59,629 nt of DNA, taken from an uncultured Clostridium sp. Its GTDB lineage: Bacteria > Bacillota > Clostridia > TANB77 > CAG-508. The stretch covers positions 1 through 59,629 of the forward strand of contig CAMMVE010000006.1 of the NCBI GenBank assembly GCA_946500265.1, in the 5' to 3' direction. Shown here one piece after another: positions 7,983-16,377 of this stretch. The notes under the pieces are model-generated. The model saw only the letters and a program-made list of their open reading frames with translations. It was not told the origin of the DNA and made no database searches. How positions within the stretch are numbered: the stretch's first letter is position 1; each line of letters begins with the position of its first letter. The position numbers and the translations under genes are program-made.

Positions 7983-8417
7983 ATGAATAATACAACATAT
8001 AGTGTTAAGAAAAGTGAAATAGAAAGAAAATGGTACATAATTGATGCAGCAGAAAAACCTCTAGGAAGAGTTGCTACACAAGCTGCTTTAATTTTAAGAG
8101 GAAAGCATAAACCAACTTATACTCCAAACTTAGATACTGGAGATCACGTAATTATAATAAACTGTGGAAAAGTAGTTTTAACAGGAAAGAAATTAGACCA
8201 AAAAGTATACAGAAATCATTCAGGATATATTGGTGGAATGAAAGAAACTACTGCAAGAGCATTATTACAAAAAAGCCCAGAGCAAATGATGATGCGTGCT
8301 GTAAAAGGTATGTTACCACATAACAGCCTAGGAAGACAAATGCTTAAGAAATTAAGAGTATATGCTGGAGCAGAGCATGAAAATGCAGCTCAAAAACCAG
8401 AAGTTTGGAATTTTTAA
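7983..8417 (+). CDS. rplM: 50S ribosomal protein L13
   Basis: L13 is an early-assembly 50S protein. This 144-residue copy is full length, with [20 protein letters not shown], the GDHVIIINC core and [20 protein letters not shown] near the end. It forms the usual operon with rpsI, 20 bases downstream. The start ATG follows GGAGGATATAAATTACC. Confidence 0.97.
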   Translation: MNNTTYSVKKSEIERKWYIIDAAEKPLGRVATQAALILRGKHKPTYTPNLDTGDHVIIINCGKVVLTGKKLDQKVYRNHSGYIGGMKETTARALLQKSPEQMMMRAVKGMLPHNSLGRQMLKKLRVYAGAEHENAAQKPEVWNF

Positions 8418-8437
8418 GAGTAAGGGAGGATTAGAAA

Positions 8438-8845
8438 ATGCCTAAAGCAAAAACAGATAAAATAGTGTTTTATGGTACAGGAAGAAGAAAAAGTTCAATT
8501 GCTAGAGTTAGATTAGTAGAAGGCAAAGGAACAATTACTATAAACGGTAAAGATATAGATGAATATTTAGGACAAGAAACATTAAAAGTTATAGTTAGAC
8601 AACCACTAACAGCTACAAATACAACTGACAAATATGATGTTATTTGTACAGTACAAGGTGGAGGATTTACAGGTCAAGCTGGAGCAATTCGTTTAGGTGT
8701 TGCAAGAGCATTATTAGAAGCAAATAGCGAATATAGACCAATTCTTAAATCTGCTGGATTCTTAACAAGAGATCCACGTATGAAAGAAAGAAAGAAATAC
8801 GGTCTTAAGAAAGCTAGAAAAGCACCACAATTCTCTAAGAGATAG
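8438..8845 (+). CDS. rpsI: 30S ribosomal protein S9
   Basis: S9 reaches the decoding centre with its C-terminal SKR tail, which is present here (APQFSKR). [20 protein letters not shown] and [20 protein letters not shown] are diagnostic. It has 135 residues, slightly above the common 130. It follows rplM with an AGGGAGG ribosome site and is ended by a strong terminator. Confidence 0.97.
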   Translation: MPKAKTDKIVFYGTGRRKSSIARVRLVEGKGTITINGKDIDEYLGQETLKVIVRQPLTATNTTDKYDVICTVQGGGFTGQAGAIRLGVARALLEANSEYRPILKSAGFLTRDPRMKERKKYGLKKARKAPQFSKR

Positions 8846-8865
8846 AAAATTTATTGTTGGAAAAT

Positions 8866-8912
8866 CAAAAAACAAGCCTCAAAAATTCAAAATTTCAGAG
8901 GTTTGTTTTTTA
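8866..8912. terminator. Bidirectional terminator between rpsI and spoVAE
   Basis: AAAAAACAAGCCTC pairs with GAGGTTTGTTTTTT around an A/T-rich loop. A and T runs flank both sides, so it can end both convergent transcription units. Confidence 0.8.
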
Positions 8913-8934
8913 TTGTATAGAATGTCCCTTTTCT

Positions 8935-9321
8935 CTACTGCTTTTTCATTCTTGGTTTAGCTATAAGTGAAGCAATGTATCCGAAGAAAATTGCTGCTGT
9001 TATTCCACCTGCAGATGCTTTTACTCCACCGATGAATGCACCTAACAAACCTGAGGACTGTGCTTCTGTTATAGCTCCTTTGGCTAAATTTGCACCAAAG
9101 CCAAGTAGGGGAACTGTAGCGCCACAGCCAGCAAAATCTATTAAGTATTTATATATTCCAAGTCCACCTAAAATTACTCCAATTGTTACGAACATAACTA
9201 ATATTCTTGCTGATGTAAGTTTGGTTTTATCTATTAATATTTGCCCAATTATACAGATTAATCCTCCAACCACAAAACATTTTAACATCATCATCCAGTC
9301 TATACTTTGTAAAAATTCCAT
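8935..9321 (-). CDS. spoVAE: SpoVAE spore membrane channel subunit
   Basis: SpoVAE belongs to the SpoVA complex that moves dipicolinic acid into the developing spore and out at germination. The 128-residue protein has several hydrophobic segments and the motifs AGCGATVPLLGFGANLAKGAI and GLLGAFIGGVKASAGGITAA. ATG at 9321 is preferred because AAGGA lies ten bases upstream. A TTG at 9330 sits right next to that site and is less likely. It is the last gene of spoVAC-VAD-VAE. Confidence 0.93.
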   Translation of the reverse strand: MEFLQSIDWMMMLKCFVVGGLICIIGQILIDKTKLTSARILVMFVTIGVILGGLGIYKYLIDFAGCGATVPLLGFGANLAKGAITEAQSSGLLGAFIGGVKASAGGITAAIFFGYIASLIAKPRMKKQ

Positions 9322-9468
9322 AAAGGTCAAGTCCTTTCCAAAACTAAGTTTTTATTATTTGCATTAAATGGTATGTTTTAAATCTTACGTCTTAAATCTA
9401 TACTTTAAAATTATATTTTAAGTCCAGTCATTTCCGTAAAAGTACTTTTCAGAACATAAATAAAAGTT

Positions 9469-10497
9469 TTATTGATTCAAATTTTCAATTGCTATAGCAT
9501 GAGCTATTCCAGGAATGCTTTCTCCTTGCTGTGAACTTGTTGAATTCATCAAAGCACCTGTTGCCATAAGGAGAATTTTATTAATGCTTCCTTCTTGCAA
9601 TTTTCTATAGAAATATCCTGAGAATACTGAACCAACACAGCCGCAACCACTTCCACCTGAATGGGTATCTTGCGTATCTTTATTAAATATTAATACACCG
9701 CAGTCATTATAATTATTTTTTATATTATAACCCTTTGTTTCAGCCATTTCAGTTAATATGCTTTTTCCAACATGACCTAAATCTCCTGTTATAATTGCGT
9801 CATAATAACTTGGCTTTCTGCCAGTATCTTTTAAATGAGCAATTAATGTATCTAATGCTGCAGGTGCCATTGCTGCTCCCATATTATTTGCATCTTTGAC
9901 ACCCATATCTACAATTTTTCCAGGGGTAACATAAGTGATTTGTGGACATTTTTTAGAGTTATTAGAGCAAGATAGAATTACTGCACCTGAACCTGTAACA
10001 GTCCATTGTGCTGTTTGTGGTCTTTGATTTCCTAGTTCAAGAGGAAAACGAAATTGTTTTTCAGCACTACAAAAATGGCTAGAAGTAGCACATAATACAT
10101 TTTTTGCAGCATTTGCTTCTATTAGAATACTACCTAAACACATTCCTTCAACAAAAGTAGAACAAGCTCCAAAAATACCAAAGAATGGAATATTTATTTC
10201 TCTTAAGCCAAAACTAGATGATATACATTGGTTAAGCAAATCACCCGCAAAACAAAAGTCAATATCTTGACTAGATATACCAGATTTAGCAATTACAGAG
10301 TTAACATTTTCCTTTATTATTTTGCTTTCTGCTTTTTCCCAAGTTTTCTCGCCCCAGAATTCATCTTCTAAGCATTGGTCGAAATATTTTGCTAATGGCC
10401 CTTCTGCTTCTTTGGGTCCAACTATGGAAGAGGTTTCTAAGATATATGGTGGGGTTTCAAAATATATAGTTTGATTACCAATTTTTCTCATAAGCAT
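9469..10497 (-). CDS. spoVAD: SpoVAD spore DPA-uptake protein
   Basis: SpoVAD has a thiolase-like fold and binds dipicolinic acid on the outer face of the inner spore membrane. MRKIGNQTIYFETPPYILET, FFGIFGACSTFVEGMCLGS, CATSSHFCSAEKQFRFPLE and HSGGSGCGCVGSVF are typical. The length, 342 residues, is normal. The nearest good ribosome site (AGGAGT) lies 22 bases upstream of the first ATG, with a perfect hairpin in between. ATG 10491 is an alternative start. Confidence 0.95.
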   Translation of the reverse strand: MLMRKIGNQTIYFETPPYILETSSIVGPKEAEGPLAKYFDQCLEDEFWGEKTWEKAESKIIKENVNSVIAKSGISSQDIDFCFAGDLLNQCISSSFGLREINIPFFGIFGACSTFVEGMCLGSILIEANAAKNVLCATSSHFCSAEKQFRFPLELGNQRPQTAQWTVTGSGAVILSCSNNSKKCPQITYVTPGKIVDMGVKDANNMGAAMAPAALDTLIAHLKDTGRKPSYYDAIITGDLGHVGKSILTEMAETKGYNIKNNYNDCGVLIFNKDTQDTHSGGSGCGCVGSVFSGYFYRKLQEGSINKILLMATGALMNSTSSQQGESIPGIAHAIAIENLNQ

Positions 10498-10500
10498 TTT

Positions 10501-10518
10501 GTATGATAAAAATCATAC
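10501..10518 (-). promoter_or_regulatory. Hairpin between the ribosome site and start of spoVAD
   Basis: GTATGAT and ATCATAC are perfectly complementary around a four-base loop and separate AAGGAGT from the ATG. Folding the hairpin would bring the ribosome site to a usable distance, so it may promote or gate initiation. This is inference from spacing. Confidence 0.45.
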
Positions 10519-10575
10519 ACTCCTTGTTAATATATTTAGGTTTTTTAGTAAGGTTTTACCTATAAACCTTCGGAA

Positions 10576-11019
10576 TTAAACAAAAAATGTTGCAATTATT
10601 CCAACAAGTACAGATGCAGATATACCAAATACTAGAACTGGCCCAGCTACGGTAAACATTTTGCCTCCAACTCCCATCACATAACCTTCAGATTTGTATT
10701 CTATTGCAGGGGAAACTATCGAATTTGCAAAACCTGTTATTGGAACAAGAGAACCAGCTCCAGCAAATTTACCAATTTTGTTAAATATGTTTAAGCCTGT
10801 AAGAATTGCAGCTATTCCTATTAATGTGATAGACACTATAGTTGAACAAGTTGTTTCATCTAGCCCTTTATATTTACAGAATTCAAATATGAATTGCCCA
10901 ATTGTACAAATTAAACCACCAACCCAAAATGCATTAAAGCAGTTCTTCAAAATAGGGGAGTTAGGAGATTTTTTATCTACATAGTCTAAATATTCCTGTT
11001 TAGTTTCAATATCTTTCAT
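10576..11019 (-). CDS. spoVAC: SpoVAC mechanosensitive spore channel subunit
   Basis: SpoVAC is thought to be the pore of the SpoVA channel. The 147-residue protein has a hydrophilic start (about 30 residues), then FWVGGLICTIGQFIFEFCKY, GAGSLVPITGFANSIVSPAI and EYKSEGYVMGVGGKMFTVAG, all family signatures, with about four membrane segments. It is first in the operon. A ribosome site AAGGACG lies seven bases before the ATG. Confidence 0.95.
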   Translation of the reverse strand: MKDIETKQEYLDYVDKKSPNSPILKNCFNAFWVGGLICTIGQFIFEFCKYKGLDETTCSTIVSITLIGIAAILTGLNIFNKIGKFAGAGSLVPITGFANSIVSPAIEYKSEGYVMGVGGKMFTVAGPVLVFGISASVLVGIIATFFV

Positions 11020-11102
11020 ATAACCACGTCCTTTTCTTAATTTATAATAGTTTTTTCAATTATCATTAAGAAAAATAATTGAAAGTTTAATACTAAAAAA
11101 AT

Positions 11103-11315
11103 CTAATCTCTATCTCTGTCTATTACAAAAGCTAAGTCTAAATCTACATAGTATTGAATTAATTTTTTTCCATCAATTTTCGCCCTTTGATCAATTACTC
11201 TTACAGATGTAAGATAATCTATTGTTTTTGAAGCTTCTGCTACAGCTTGTACAACAGCATCTTTCCATGAAACACTAGATGTTCCAGTAATACTTAAATG
11301 TTTTTCTATACCCAA
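11103..11315 (-). CDS. Dodecin family protein
   Basis: Dodecins are small dodecameric flavin-binding or flavin-storing proteins. The 70-residue sequence has HLSITGTSSVSWKDAVVQAV and the DQRAKIDGKKLIQYYVDLDL strand pattern typical of the family. A TTG start is used, ten bases after GGAGG. It lies between spoVAC and rpmB on the same strand, but a terminator separates it from rpmB. Confidence 0.85.
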   Translation of the reverse strand: MGIEKHLSITGTSSVSWKDAVVQAVAEASKTIDYLTSVRVIDQRAKIDGKKLIQYYVDLDLAFVIDRDRD

Positions 11316-11396
11316 TTAAAATCAACCTCCAATTAAAATAATCTTAATTATATAATTACCAATTATTTTCAAAATATACAAAAAATAATAAAAAAA

Positions 11397-11436
11397 TAAA
11401 TCCCCTTAGAGGATAAACTCTAAGGGGATAATTACG
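11397..11436 (-). terminator. Terminator of rpmB
   Basis: CCCCTTAGAG and CTCTAAGGGG form a ten-pair perfect stem. On the minus strand it is followed by ATTTATTTTTTTATT, which fits rho-independent termination after rpmB. Confidence 0.85.
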
Positions 11437-11456
11437 CGTAATAAAATATATAAAAC

Positions 11457-11654
11457 TTATGCTCTAGTTACTTTTCCAGAACGTAAGCATTTAGAACATA
11501 CATTAATAGTTTTTGTATCTCCATTAATTATAGCTTTAACTCTTCTTAAATTAGGTCTGAAAGTTCTAGTTGTTCTTCTACTAACATGAGAACGAGCTAT
11601 ACTTATTTTATTTCCGTGCGCAATTGATTTTTCACAAATTTCACATTTAGCCAT
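11457..11654 (-). CDS. rpmB: 50S ribosomal protein L28
   Basis: L28 is a small 50S protein. MAKCEICEKSIAHGNKISIA and RSHVSRRTTRTFRPNLRRVK identify it. It has the zinc-binding form, with two CxxC pairs (CEIC and CSKC). The ATG at 11654 follows AGGAGG by 11 bases. A GTG four codons upstream overlaps the ribosome site and is not the start. A single-gene unit with its own terminator. Confidence 0.95.
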   Translation of the reverse strand: MAKCEICEKSIAHGNKISIARSHVSRRTTRTFRPNLRRVKAIINGDTKTINVCSKCLRSGKVTRA

Positions 11655-11763
11655 TTCTTTTTGCACCTCCTACATGAATACATAAAATTGACTATTTATA
11701 AGTGTAACATAAAAACGGGAAAAAAACAAGCTTTTTTTAAATTTTTCTTCAATTCTTGAGCTT

Positions 11764-11830
11764 TTGAACAGAAGGGACACTCCTTTTTGTTTAAGTTTTT
11801 GAACTTTTGGGAGTGTCCCTTCTGTTCAAG
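11764..11830. repeat. Family A repeat, copy 2
   Basis: TTGAACAGAAGGGACACTCC and its perfect reverse complement GGAGTGTCCCTTCTGTTCAA flank an inner TTTTTGTTTAAG / TTTTTGAACTTTT segment. It touches the end of tcdA, which is on the minus strand and stops at 11832. Confidence 0.9.
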
Positions 11831-11831
11831 T

Positions 11832-12596
11832 TTACTTTATTAAATCTTTTACTACTTCACCTGCTATAAGGAGTCCAGCAACAGAAGGTACAAAACTTAT
11901 GCTTGCAGGGGGCATATTAGAAGAACAGATGGATACTTCTTTATCAATATTATTTTCTTCATAATCAACACTGCCGTTATCAAATTGTACTGGTTTAATA
12001 GGTTCTTCTTTTGAATATAATACTTTAATATCTATTCCTAATTTCTTTAGTTCTTTTCTCATAACTTTTGCAAGAGGGCATACTGAAGTTTTTGATATAT
12101 TGGTAATTTCAAATTTGCTAGCATCGAGCTTATTTCCAGTACCCATACATGATATTATTTTAATATTATTTTTATTACAATATTTTATTATCTCTATTTT
12201 AGAACTAACAGTATCAATAGCGTCAACAACATAATTTATTGAGCCATTTTGAGTTAGAATTCTTTCCATTATATTATCTATATTTTGCTGAGCAACAAAA
12301 TCATGAACTTTACAAATTTGTGCATGTGGATTTATTTTTTGAATTCTATTTTCCTCAGCATCTACTTTAGACATGCCAATAGTCTCCGTATCGGCAATTA
12401 TTTGTCTATTTATATTTGTTACATCAACAACATCTTTGTCAACAATACTAATTCGACCTATACCAGAACGTACAATACCTTCCACAACATAAGAGCCAAC
12501 TCCACCAAGCCCAAAAACAACTACATGTGAATTCTTAAGTTTTGTGACATTTTCTTTTCCAATAAGCATTTCAGTTCTGTTTAACCAATTTTCCAT
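11832..12596 (-). CDS. tcdA: tRNA threonylcarbamoyladenosine dehydratase (TcdA/CsdL, ThiF-E1 fold)
   Basis: TcdA converts t6A37 of tRNA into its cyclic form ct6A using ATP. The 254-residue protein has the nucleotide-binding loop VVVFGLGGVGSYVVEGIVRS, the E1-type DVTNINRQI motif, VVDAIDTVSSKIEI, and a C-terminal membrane-like helix (FVPSVAGLLIAGEVVKDLI). Length and order match the YgdL/TcdA branch of the ThiF superfamily. It stands alone on the minus strand, divergent from ruvA, with AAGGATGG before its ATG. Confidence 0.92.
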   Translation of the reverse strand: MENWLNRTEMLIGKENVTKLKNSHVVVFGLGGVGSYVVEGIVRSGIGRISIVDKDVVDVTNINRQIIADTETIGMSKVDAEENRIQKINPHAQICKVHDFVAQQNIDNIMERILTQNGSINYVVDAIDTVSSKIEIIKYCNKNNIKIISCMGTGNKLDASKFEITNISKTSVCPLAKVMRKELKKLGIDIKVLYSKEEPIKPVQFDNGSVDYEENNIDKEVSICSSNMPPASISFVPSVAGLLIAGEVVKDLIK

Positions 12597-12747
12597 AAAT
12601 TTTAACCATCCTTTACAATAGAAATTATAGCATTTTTAGTGGCTATGGTCAAATAGAGTTCACACTCAGTTATTAGAAAATGGCACAAGATATTAACTAG
12701 AAAACATTATCTAGCAACTGCATACAAACAAATTTTTGCGAAAAGTA

Positions 12748-12775
12748 TTGATTTTTTTAAAATTTGTGATAAAAT
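12748..12775 (+). promoter_or_regulatory. Probable promoter of ruvA
   Basis: TTGATT (12748-12753) and TAAAAT (12770-12775) are spaced by 16 bases. The upstream stretch ACAAATTTTTGCGAAAAG resembles that before the promoter at 33623, perhaps a shared upstream element. Confidence 0.55.
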
Positions 12776-12813
12776 AATTGCTGATACTAGGATAATTAGA
12801 AAAGAGGTAAATT

Positions 12814-13410
12814 ATGATTTCATATATAAAAGGAAATTTGGAAGCTAAAAATTTAGATAATGTTGTTATAGATGTAGGAGGAATAGGATATAAAATATAT
12901 ATGTCTGCATCATCAATGGATAAATTGGGAGAGGTTGGAAATACGGTAAAAGTTCATACATACATGAGAGTAAGAGAAGATGATGTGAGTCTTTATGGAT
13001 TTTGCACTAATGAAGAGTTAAAAATGTTTGAACAACTAATTGGAGTAAGTGGAGTTGGAGCTAAATCTGCATTAACAATTTTGGCAAATATATCACCATC
13101 AAGTTTTGCATTAGCAATTATTTCAGGAGATGTAAAAACTTTGAAAGAATTGCCAGGAATAGGTGCAAAATCTGCACAAAGAATGATTTTGGAACTAAAA
13201 GACAAAATGAAAACACAAGATGCAATTGAAGAAGATATTGTTTTAGCAAAACCAGAAGTAAAAGATAGCAAGACAAGAGATGCGATAGATGCATTACAAG
13301 TATTGGGATATGCTAGAAAAGATATAGAAGCAGTTATTTCAAGAATAGACACAGCAGATTTATCTGTAGAAGAAATAATAAAACAAGGATTAAAATATTT
13401 GGGAATGTGA
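12814..13410 (+). CDS. ruvA: Holliday junction DNA-binding protein RuvA
   Basis: RuvA tetramers hold Holliday junctions open for the RuvB motor. This 198-residue protein has the N-terminal OB domain (MISYIKGNLEAKNLDNVVID), two helix-hairpin-helix motifs (LIGVSGVGAKSALTILA and LPGIGAKSAQRMILELKDK) and the small C-terminal RuvB-contact domain (AIDALQVLGYARKDIEAVIS). The next gene, starting two bases after its stop, is rarA instead of the usual ruvB. Confidence 0.96.
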   Translation: MISYIKGNLEAKNLDNVVIDVGGIGYKIYMSASSMDKLGEVGNTVKVHTYMRVREDDVSLYGFCTNEELKMFEQLIGVSGVGAKSALTILANISPSSFALAIISGDVKTLKELPGIGAKSAQRMILELKDKMKTQDAIEEDIVLAKPEVKDSKTRDAIDALQVLGYARKDIEAVISRIDTADLSVEEIIKQGLKYLGM

Positions 13411-13411
13411 G

Positions 13412-14650
13412 ATGAATAATATGGATATGAGTCAACCATTGGCATATAGAATGAGACCAAAAACATTGGACGAATACGTGGGGCAGGAACATATATTAGG
13501 AAAAGATAAAATATTATACAGAACAATAAAAGCAGATAGGTTGTCTAGCATAATATTATGGGGACCTCCTGGATGTGGAAAAACATCACTTGCTAGAGTT
13601 ATTAGTAATACAACAAAGTATAAATTCACTAGAATAAATGCAGTAACAGCAGGTATTGGAGATATAAAAAAAGCGATAGAAGAAGCACAAAATTTGCTAT
13701 TAAATCCAAGTGGAAAGTGCATATTGTTCATAGATGAGATACATAGATTTAACAAATTGCAACAAGATGCCCTTTTGCCATATGTAGAAAATGGTACAGT
13801 AATATTAATAGGAGCAACAACAGAAAATCCTTATTTCGAAGTAAATAAGGCTCTAATATCACGTTCTATGATATGTAGACTAAATCCACTCACATCAGAC
13901 GACATTTACAAAGTCTTAAAAAGGGCAATTACATCAGAAGAAGGACTAGGAAGCTATAATTTAAAAATAGAAGATGAAACATTAAGAAAAATAGCAGAAG
14001 TATCTAACGGAGATGTTAGAACTGCATTAAATGGCTTGGAAGTAGCGGTACTTACTACAAACATGGGAAGCGATGGATTTATACATATAACAGATGAAAT
14101 AGCGGCAGAATGTGTGCAAAGAAGAAAAGCAGTATTTGACAAAAACGGAGACAGTCACTACGACAATATAAGTGCATTTATAAAGTCAATGAGAGGAAGT
14201 GACCCAGACGCAGCAGTATTCTATTTAGCAAGAGCATTAAATGGGGGAGAAGACCCAATGTTTTTAGCAAGAAGAATAGTAATATGCTCATCTGAAGATG
14301 TGGGGCTAGCAAATCCAAATGCATTAGTAGTAGCAACAGCAGCAATGCAAGCAGTAAATATGGTAGGAATGCCAGAAGCACGAATAATATTATCAGAAGC
14401 GGCTATATACGTAGCACTTGCAAAAAAATCAAATGCATCATATATGGCGATAAATAAAGCTTTGGAAGATGTAGCAAATAAAGACACAGGAGAAATACCA
14501 ATGCATATCAGAAATGCACCAGCAGAGGGAATGAGCGACTTTGGATACGGACAAGGTTATAAATATCCACATGACTATCCAGGACACTGGGTAGAACAAC
14601 AATATTTACCAGACAAAATGCTCGGAACTAAATATTTAGGCGAAATCTAG
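13412..14650 (+). CDS. rarA: Replication-associated recombination protein RarA (MgsA, AAA+ ATPase)
   Basis: RarA acts on stalled replication forks and single-strand gaps. The 412-residue protein has PLAYRMRPKTLDEYVGQEHI, Walker A GPPGCGKTSLAR, Walker B LFIDEIHRFNK, and the C-terminal tetramerisation and lid region with GEDPMFLARRIVICSSEDVG and KYPHDYPGHWV. Length and order are normal. It is very close to ruvA and probably co-translated. It could be mistaken for RuvB by position, but the sequence is clearly RarA. Confidence 0.95.
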   Translation: MNNMDMSQPLAYRMRPKTLDEYVGQEHILGKDKILYRTIKADRLSSIILWGPPGCGKTSLARVISNTTKYKFTRINAVTAGIGDIKKAIEEAQNLLLNPSGKCILFIDEIHRFNKLQQDALLPYVENGTVILIGATTENPYFEVNKALISRSMICRLNPLTSDDIYKVLKRAITSEEGLGSYNLKIEDETLRKIAEVSNGDVRTALNGLEVAVLTTNMGSDGFIHITDEIAAECVQRRKAVFDKNGDSHYDNISAFIKSMRGSDPDAAVFYLARALNGGEDPMFLARRIVICSSEDVGLANPNALVVATAAMQAVNMVGMPEARIILSEAAIYVALAKKSNASYMAINKALEDVANKDTGEIPMHIRNAPAEGMSDFGYGQGYKYPHDYPGHWVEQQYLPDKMLGTKYLGEI

Positions 14651-14652
14651 CC

Positions 14653-14698
14653 AAACTTGAACTTGGACAAAAAGGAGTGTCCCTTTTGTCCAAGTTTG
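14653..14698. repeat. Family A repeat, copy 3 (short form)
   Basis: AAACTTGAACTTGGACAAAA, then AGGAGTGTCCCTTTTGTCCAAG. Only one long arm with an abbreviated partner is kept. It begins three bases after the rarA stop and separates rarA from the convergent SPFH gene. Confidence 0.8.
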
Positions 14699-14711
14699 TA
14701 TTTTCTTATTC

Positions 14712-15614
14712 TTATTTATCTTTGTCTTTGAATACTTCAGCTGCTGCACCTAAGCTTGATAGAGCATTTGTTGCTTCAAATGGTATAAATACTTTGTTTG
14801 CTTCTCCATTTGCTACTTCTTTTAATGCTTCTAATGATTTTAGTTGTACTAATTTTTCGTCTGGCTTTGCTTTCATTATTGCTTCATATACCATATGTAC
14901 TTCTTCGGCTTTTGCTTCTGCCACTTTTTTAATTGCTTCTGCTTCACCAGCTGCTCTTCTTATTCTTGCTTCTCTATCTGCTTCTGCTTCTAATATTGCA
15001 GCTTCTTTCTTACCTTCTGCAAGTGTTATTGCAGACTGTCTTTCACCTTCAGCTTGTAAGATTAATGCTCTTTTATTTCTTTCTGCATTCATCTGTTTTT
15101 CCATTGCATCTCTAATGTCTGCTGGTGGTGTAATATCTTTTATTTCTACTCTGTCTATTTTACAGCCCCATTGGTCTGTTGCTTCATCAAGCAATACTCT
15201 TAATTTATCATTAATTGCATCACGTGAACTAAATGTTGAGTCTAAATCCATTTTACCAACTATATCACGTATTGTTGTTATTGCAAGATATTCAATACCT
15301 TTCTTTAAGTTTTGGATTTCATATACTGCTTTTGCTGGGTCTGTTACTTTGTAGAATACTACTGTATCTATTGTTATAGTAACATTATCCTTTGTTATAA
15401 CACCTTGTGGTGGGATGTCCATTGTTTGTTGTTTTAAGCTTACTACGCTACGAACATGATCAAAGAATGGAACTATTATTGTAAGACCTGCATCTGCTAT
15501 TTTATAAAATTTACCAAGTCTTTCAATAATGTAAACTTCTGACTGTTTTACAATTCTGATAGTTTTAAATGCAATAATTAGAATTATTACTAATAATACA
15601 ATTAAAATCCACAT
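14712..15614 (-). CDS. SPFH/stomatin-like membrane protein
   Basis: Stomatin-like proteins organise membrane microdomains and can modulate proteases. The 300-residue protein has one N-terminal membrane segment (WILIVLLVIILIIAFKTI), an SPFH/Band 7 domain (VKQSEVYIIERLGKFYKI, MDIPPQGVITKDNVTITIDT) and a long alanine- and glutamate-rich coiled coil (AEGKKEAAILEAEADREARI). The preceding gene encodes its usual NfeD partner. A GGAGG site lies before the ATG. Confidence 0.92.
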   Translation of the reverse strand: MWILIVLLVIILIIAFKTIRIVKQSEVYIIERLGKFYKIADAGLTIIVPFFDHVRSVVSLKQQTMDIPPQGVITKDNVTITIDTVVFYKVTDPAKAVYEIQNLKKGIEYLAITTIRDIVGKMDLDSTFSSRDAINDKLRVLLDEATDQWGCKIDRVEIKDITPPADIRDAMEKQMNAERNKRALILQAEGERQSAITLAEGKKEAAILEAEADREARIRRAAGEAEAIKKVAEAKAEEVHMVYEAIMKAKPDEKLVQLKSLEALKEVANGEANKVFIPFEATNALSSLGAAAEVFKDKDK

Positions 15615-15671
15615 AAAATATCCTCCTAATATTTAATATATATTTAAAAAATTAATAACTATTATAAGAAA

Positions 15672-16139
15672 CTATGCATCTATAGAAGATGAATTTGCCT
15701 CAGTTTTATTTAATGAAACTGGTTTTACTACAGCTTTAACACCGTCTATATCAACTATTTCTACTTCTGTTTTATCTGCAATTTCTTCATCTGTAGAAGA
15801 TTTTGCTGACCAAACATCTCCATCTATTTTTATTTGTCCATTTCCTTCTATGTTGTTAATTTTAGATATTACAATAGCTTTTTTTCCAATAATTGAATAT
15901 GCATTTGTTACAGTTTCTTTAGGTACTTTTATAAATTTGTTTACAAGTGGTCTTGTAAATATTAAAAGCAATGTTGATGATACTACAAATACTATAGCTT
16001 GTATCAATATGCTATCTGTTATAAAACTTGTAACCATTGCAAGAAGAGCACCTATACCAAGCCAAAATACTAAAAAGCCTATTGTTGCCATTTCAATTAT
16101 GAAAAATATTCCTGCTGCTATTAACCAAAATACCCACAT
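15672..16139 (-). CDS. NfeD family membrane protein
   Basis: NfeD proteins pair with stomatins. This 155-residue short form has about four N-terminal membrane segments (MWVFWLIAAGIFFIIEMATI, LGIGALLAMVTSFI) and a C-terminal OB-fold domain (GKKAIVISKINNIEGNGQIK, DGDVWSAKSS, GVKAVVKPV). It lacks the ClpP-like protease domain of long NfeD. It is directly upstream of the SPFH gene in a two-gene operon. Confidence 0.9.
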   Translation of the reverse strand: MWVFWLIAAGIFFIIEMATIGFLVFWLGIGALLAMVTSFITDSILIQAIVFVVSSTLLLIFTRPLVNKFIKVPKETVTNAYSIIGKKAIVISKINNIEGNGQIKIDGDVWSAKSSTDEEIADKTEVEIVDIDGVKAVVKPVSLNKTEANSSSIDA

Positions 16140-16319
16140 AATAACCTCTCATTCTGACTATAAGTCTTTTTTTAAAATATATTAGACTAAATTGAATGTA
16201 TGTATAAATTCTTAAAAATATTAAAAGTTCTTGTTTACGTAATTCTAAGCCTAACAATAATATTATACTATAAAATATATAAAAAGAAAATAGAAATATG
16301 AAAAATAATGTAAAAAAAA

Positions 16320-16349
16320 TTGCTTTTTTATAAGTATATTTGATAAAAT
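16320..16349 (+). promoter_or_regulatory. Probable promoter of recG
   Basis: TTGCTT (16320-16325) and TAAAAT (16344-16349) are spaced by 18 bases, shortly before the recG ribosome site. Confidence 0.45.
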
Positions 16350-16377
16350 AGACATGACAAATTAAAGAGGTGAGCAT

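Noticed and set aside
14677..15354. 225-residue plus-strand frame opposite the SPFH gene
   Set aside because: It is an antisense shadow of the alanine/glutamate-rich coiled coil, giving a Ser/Ala/Phe-rich product.
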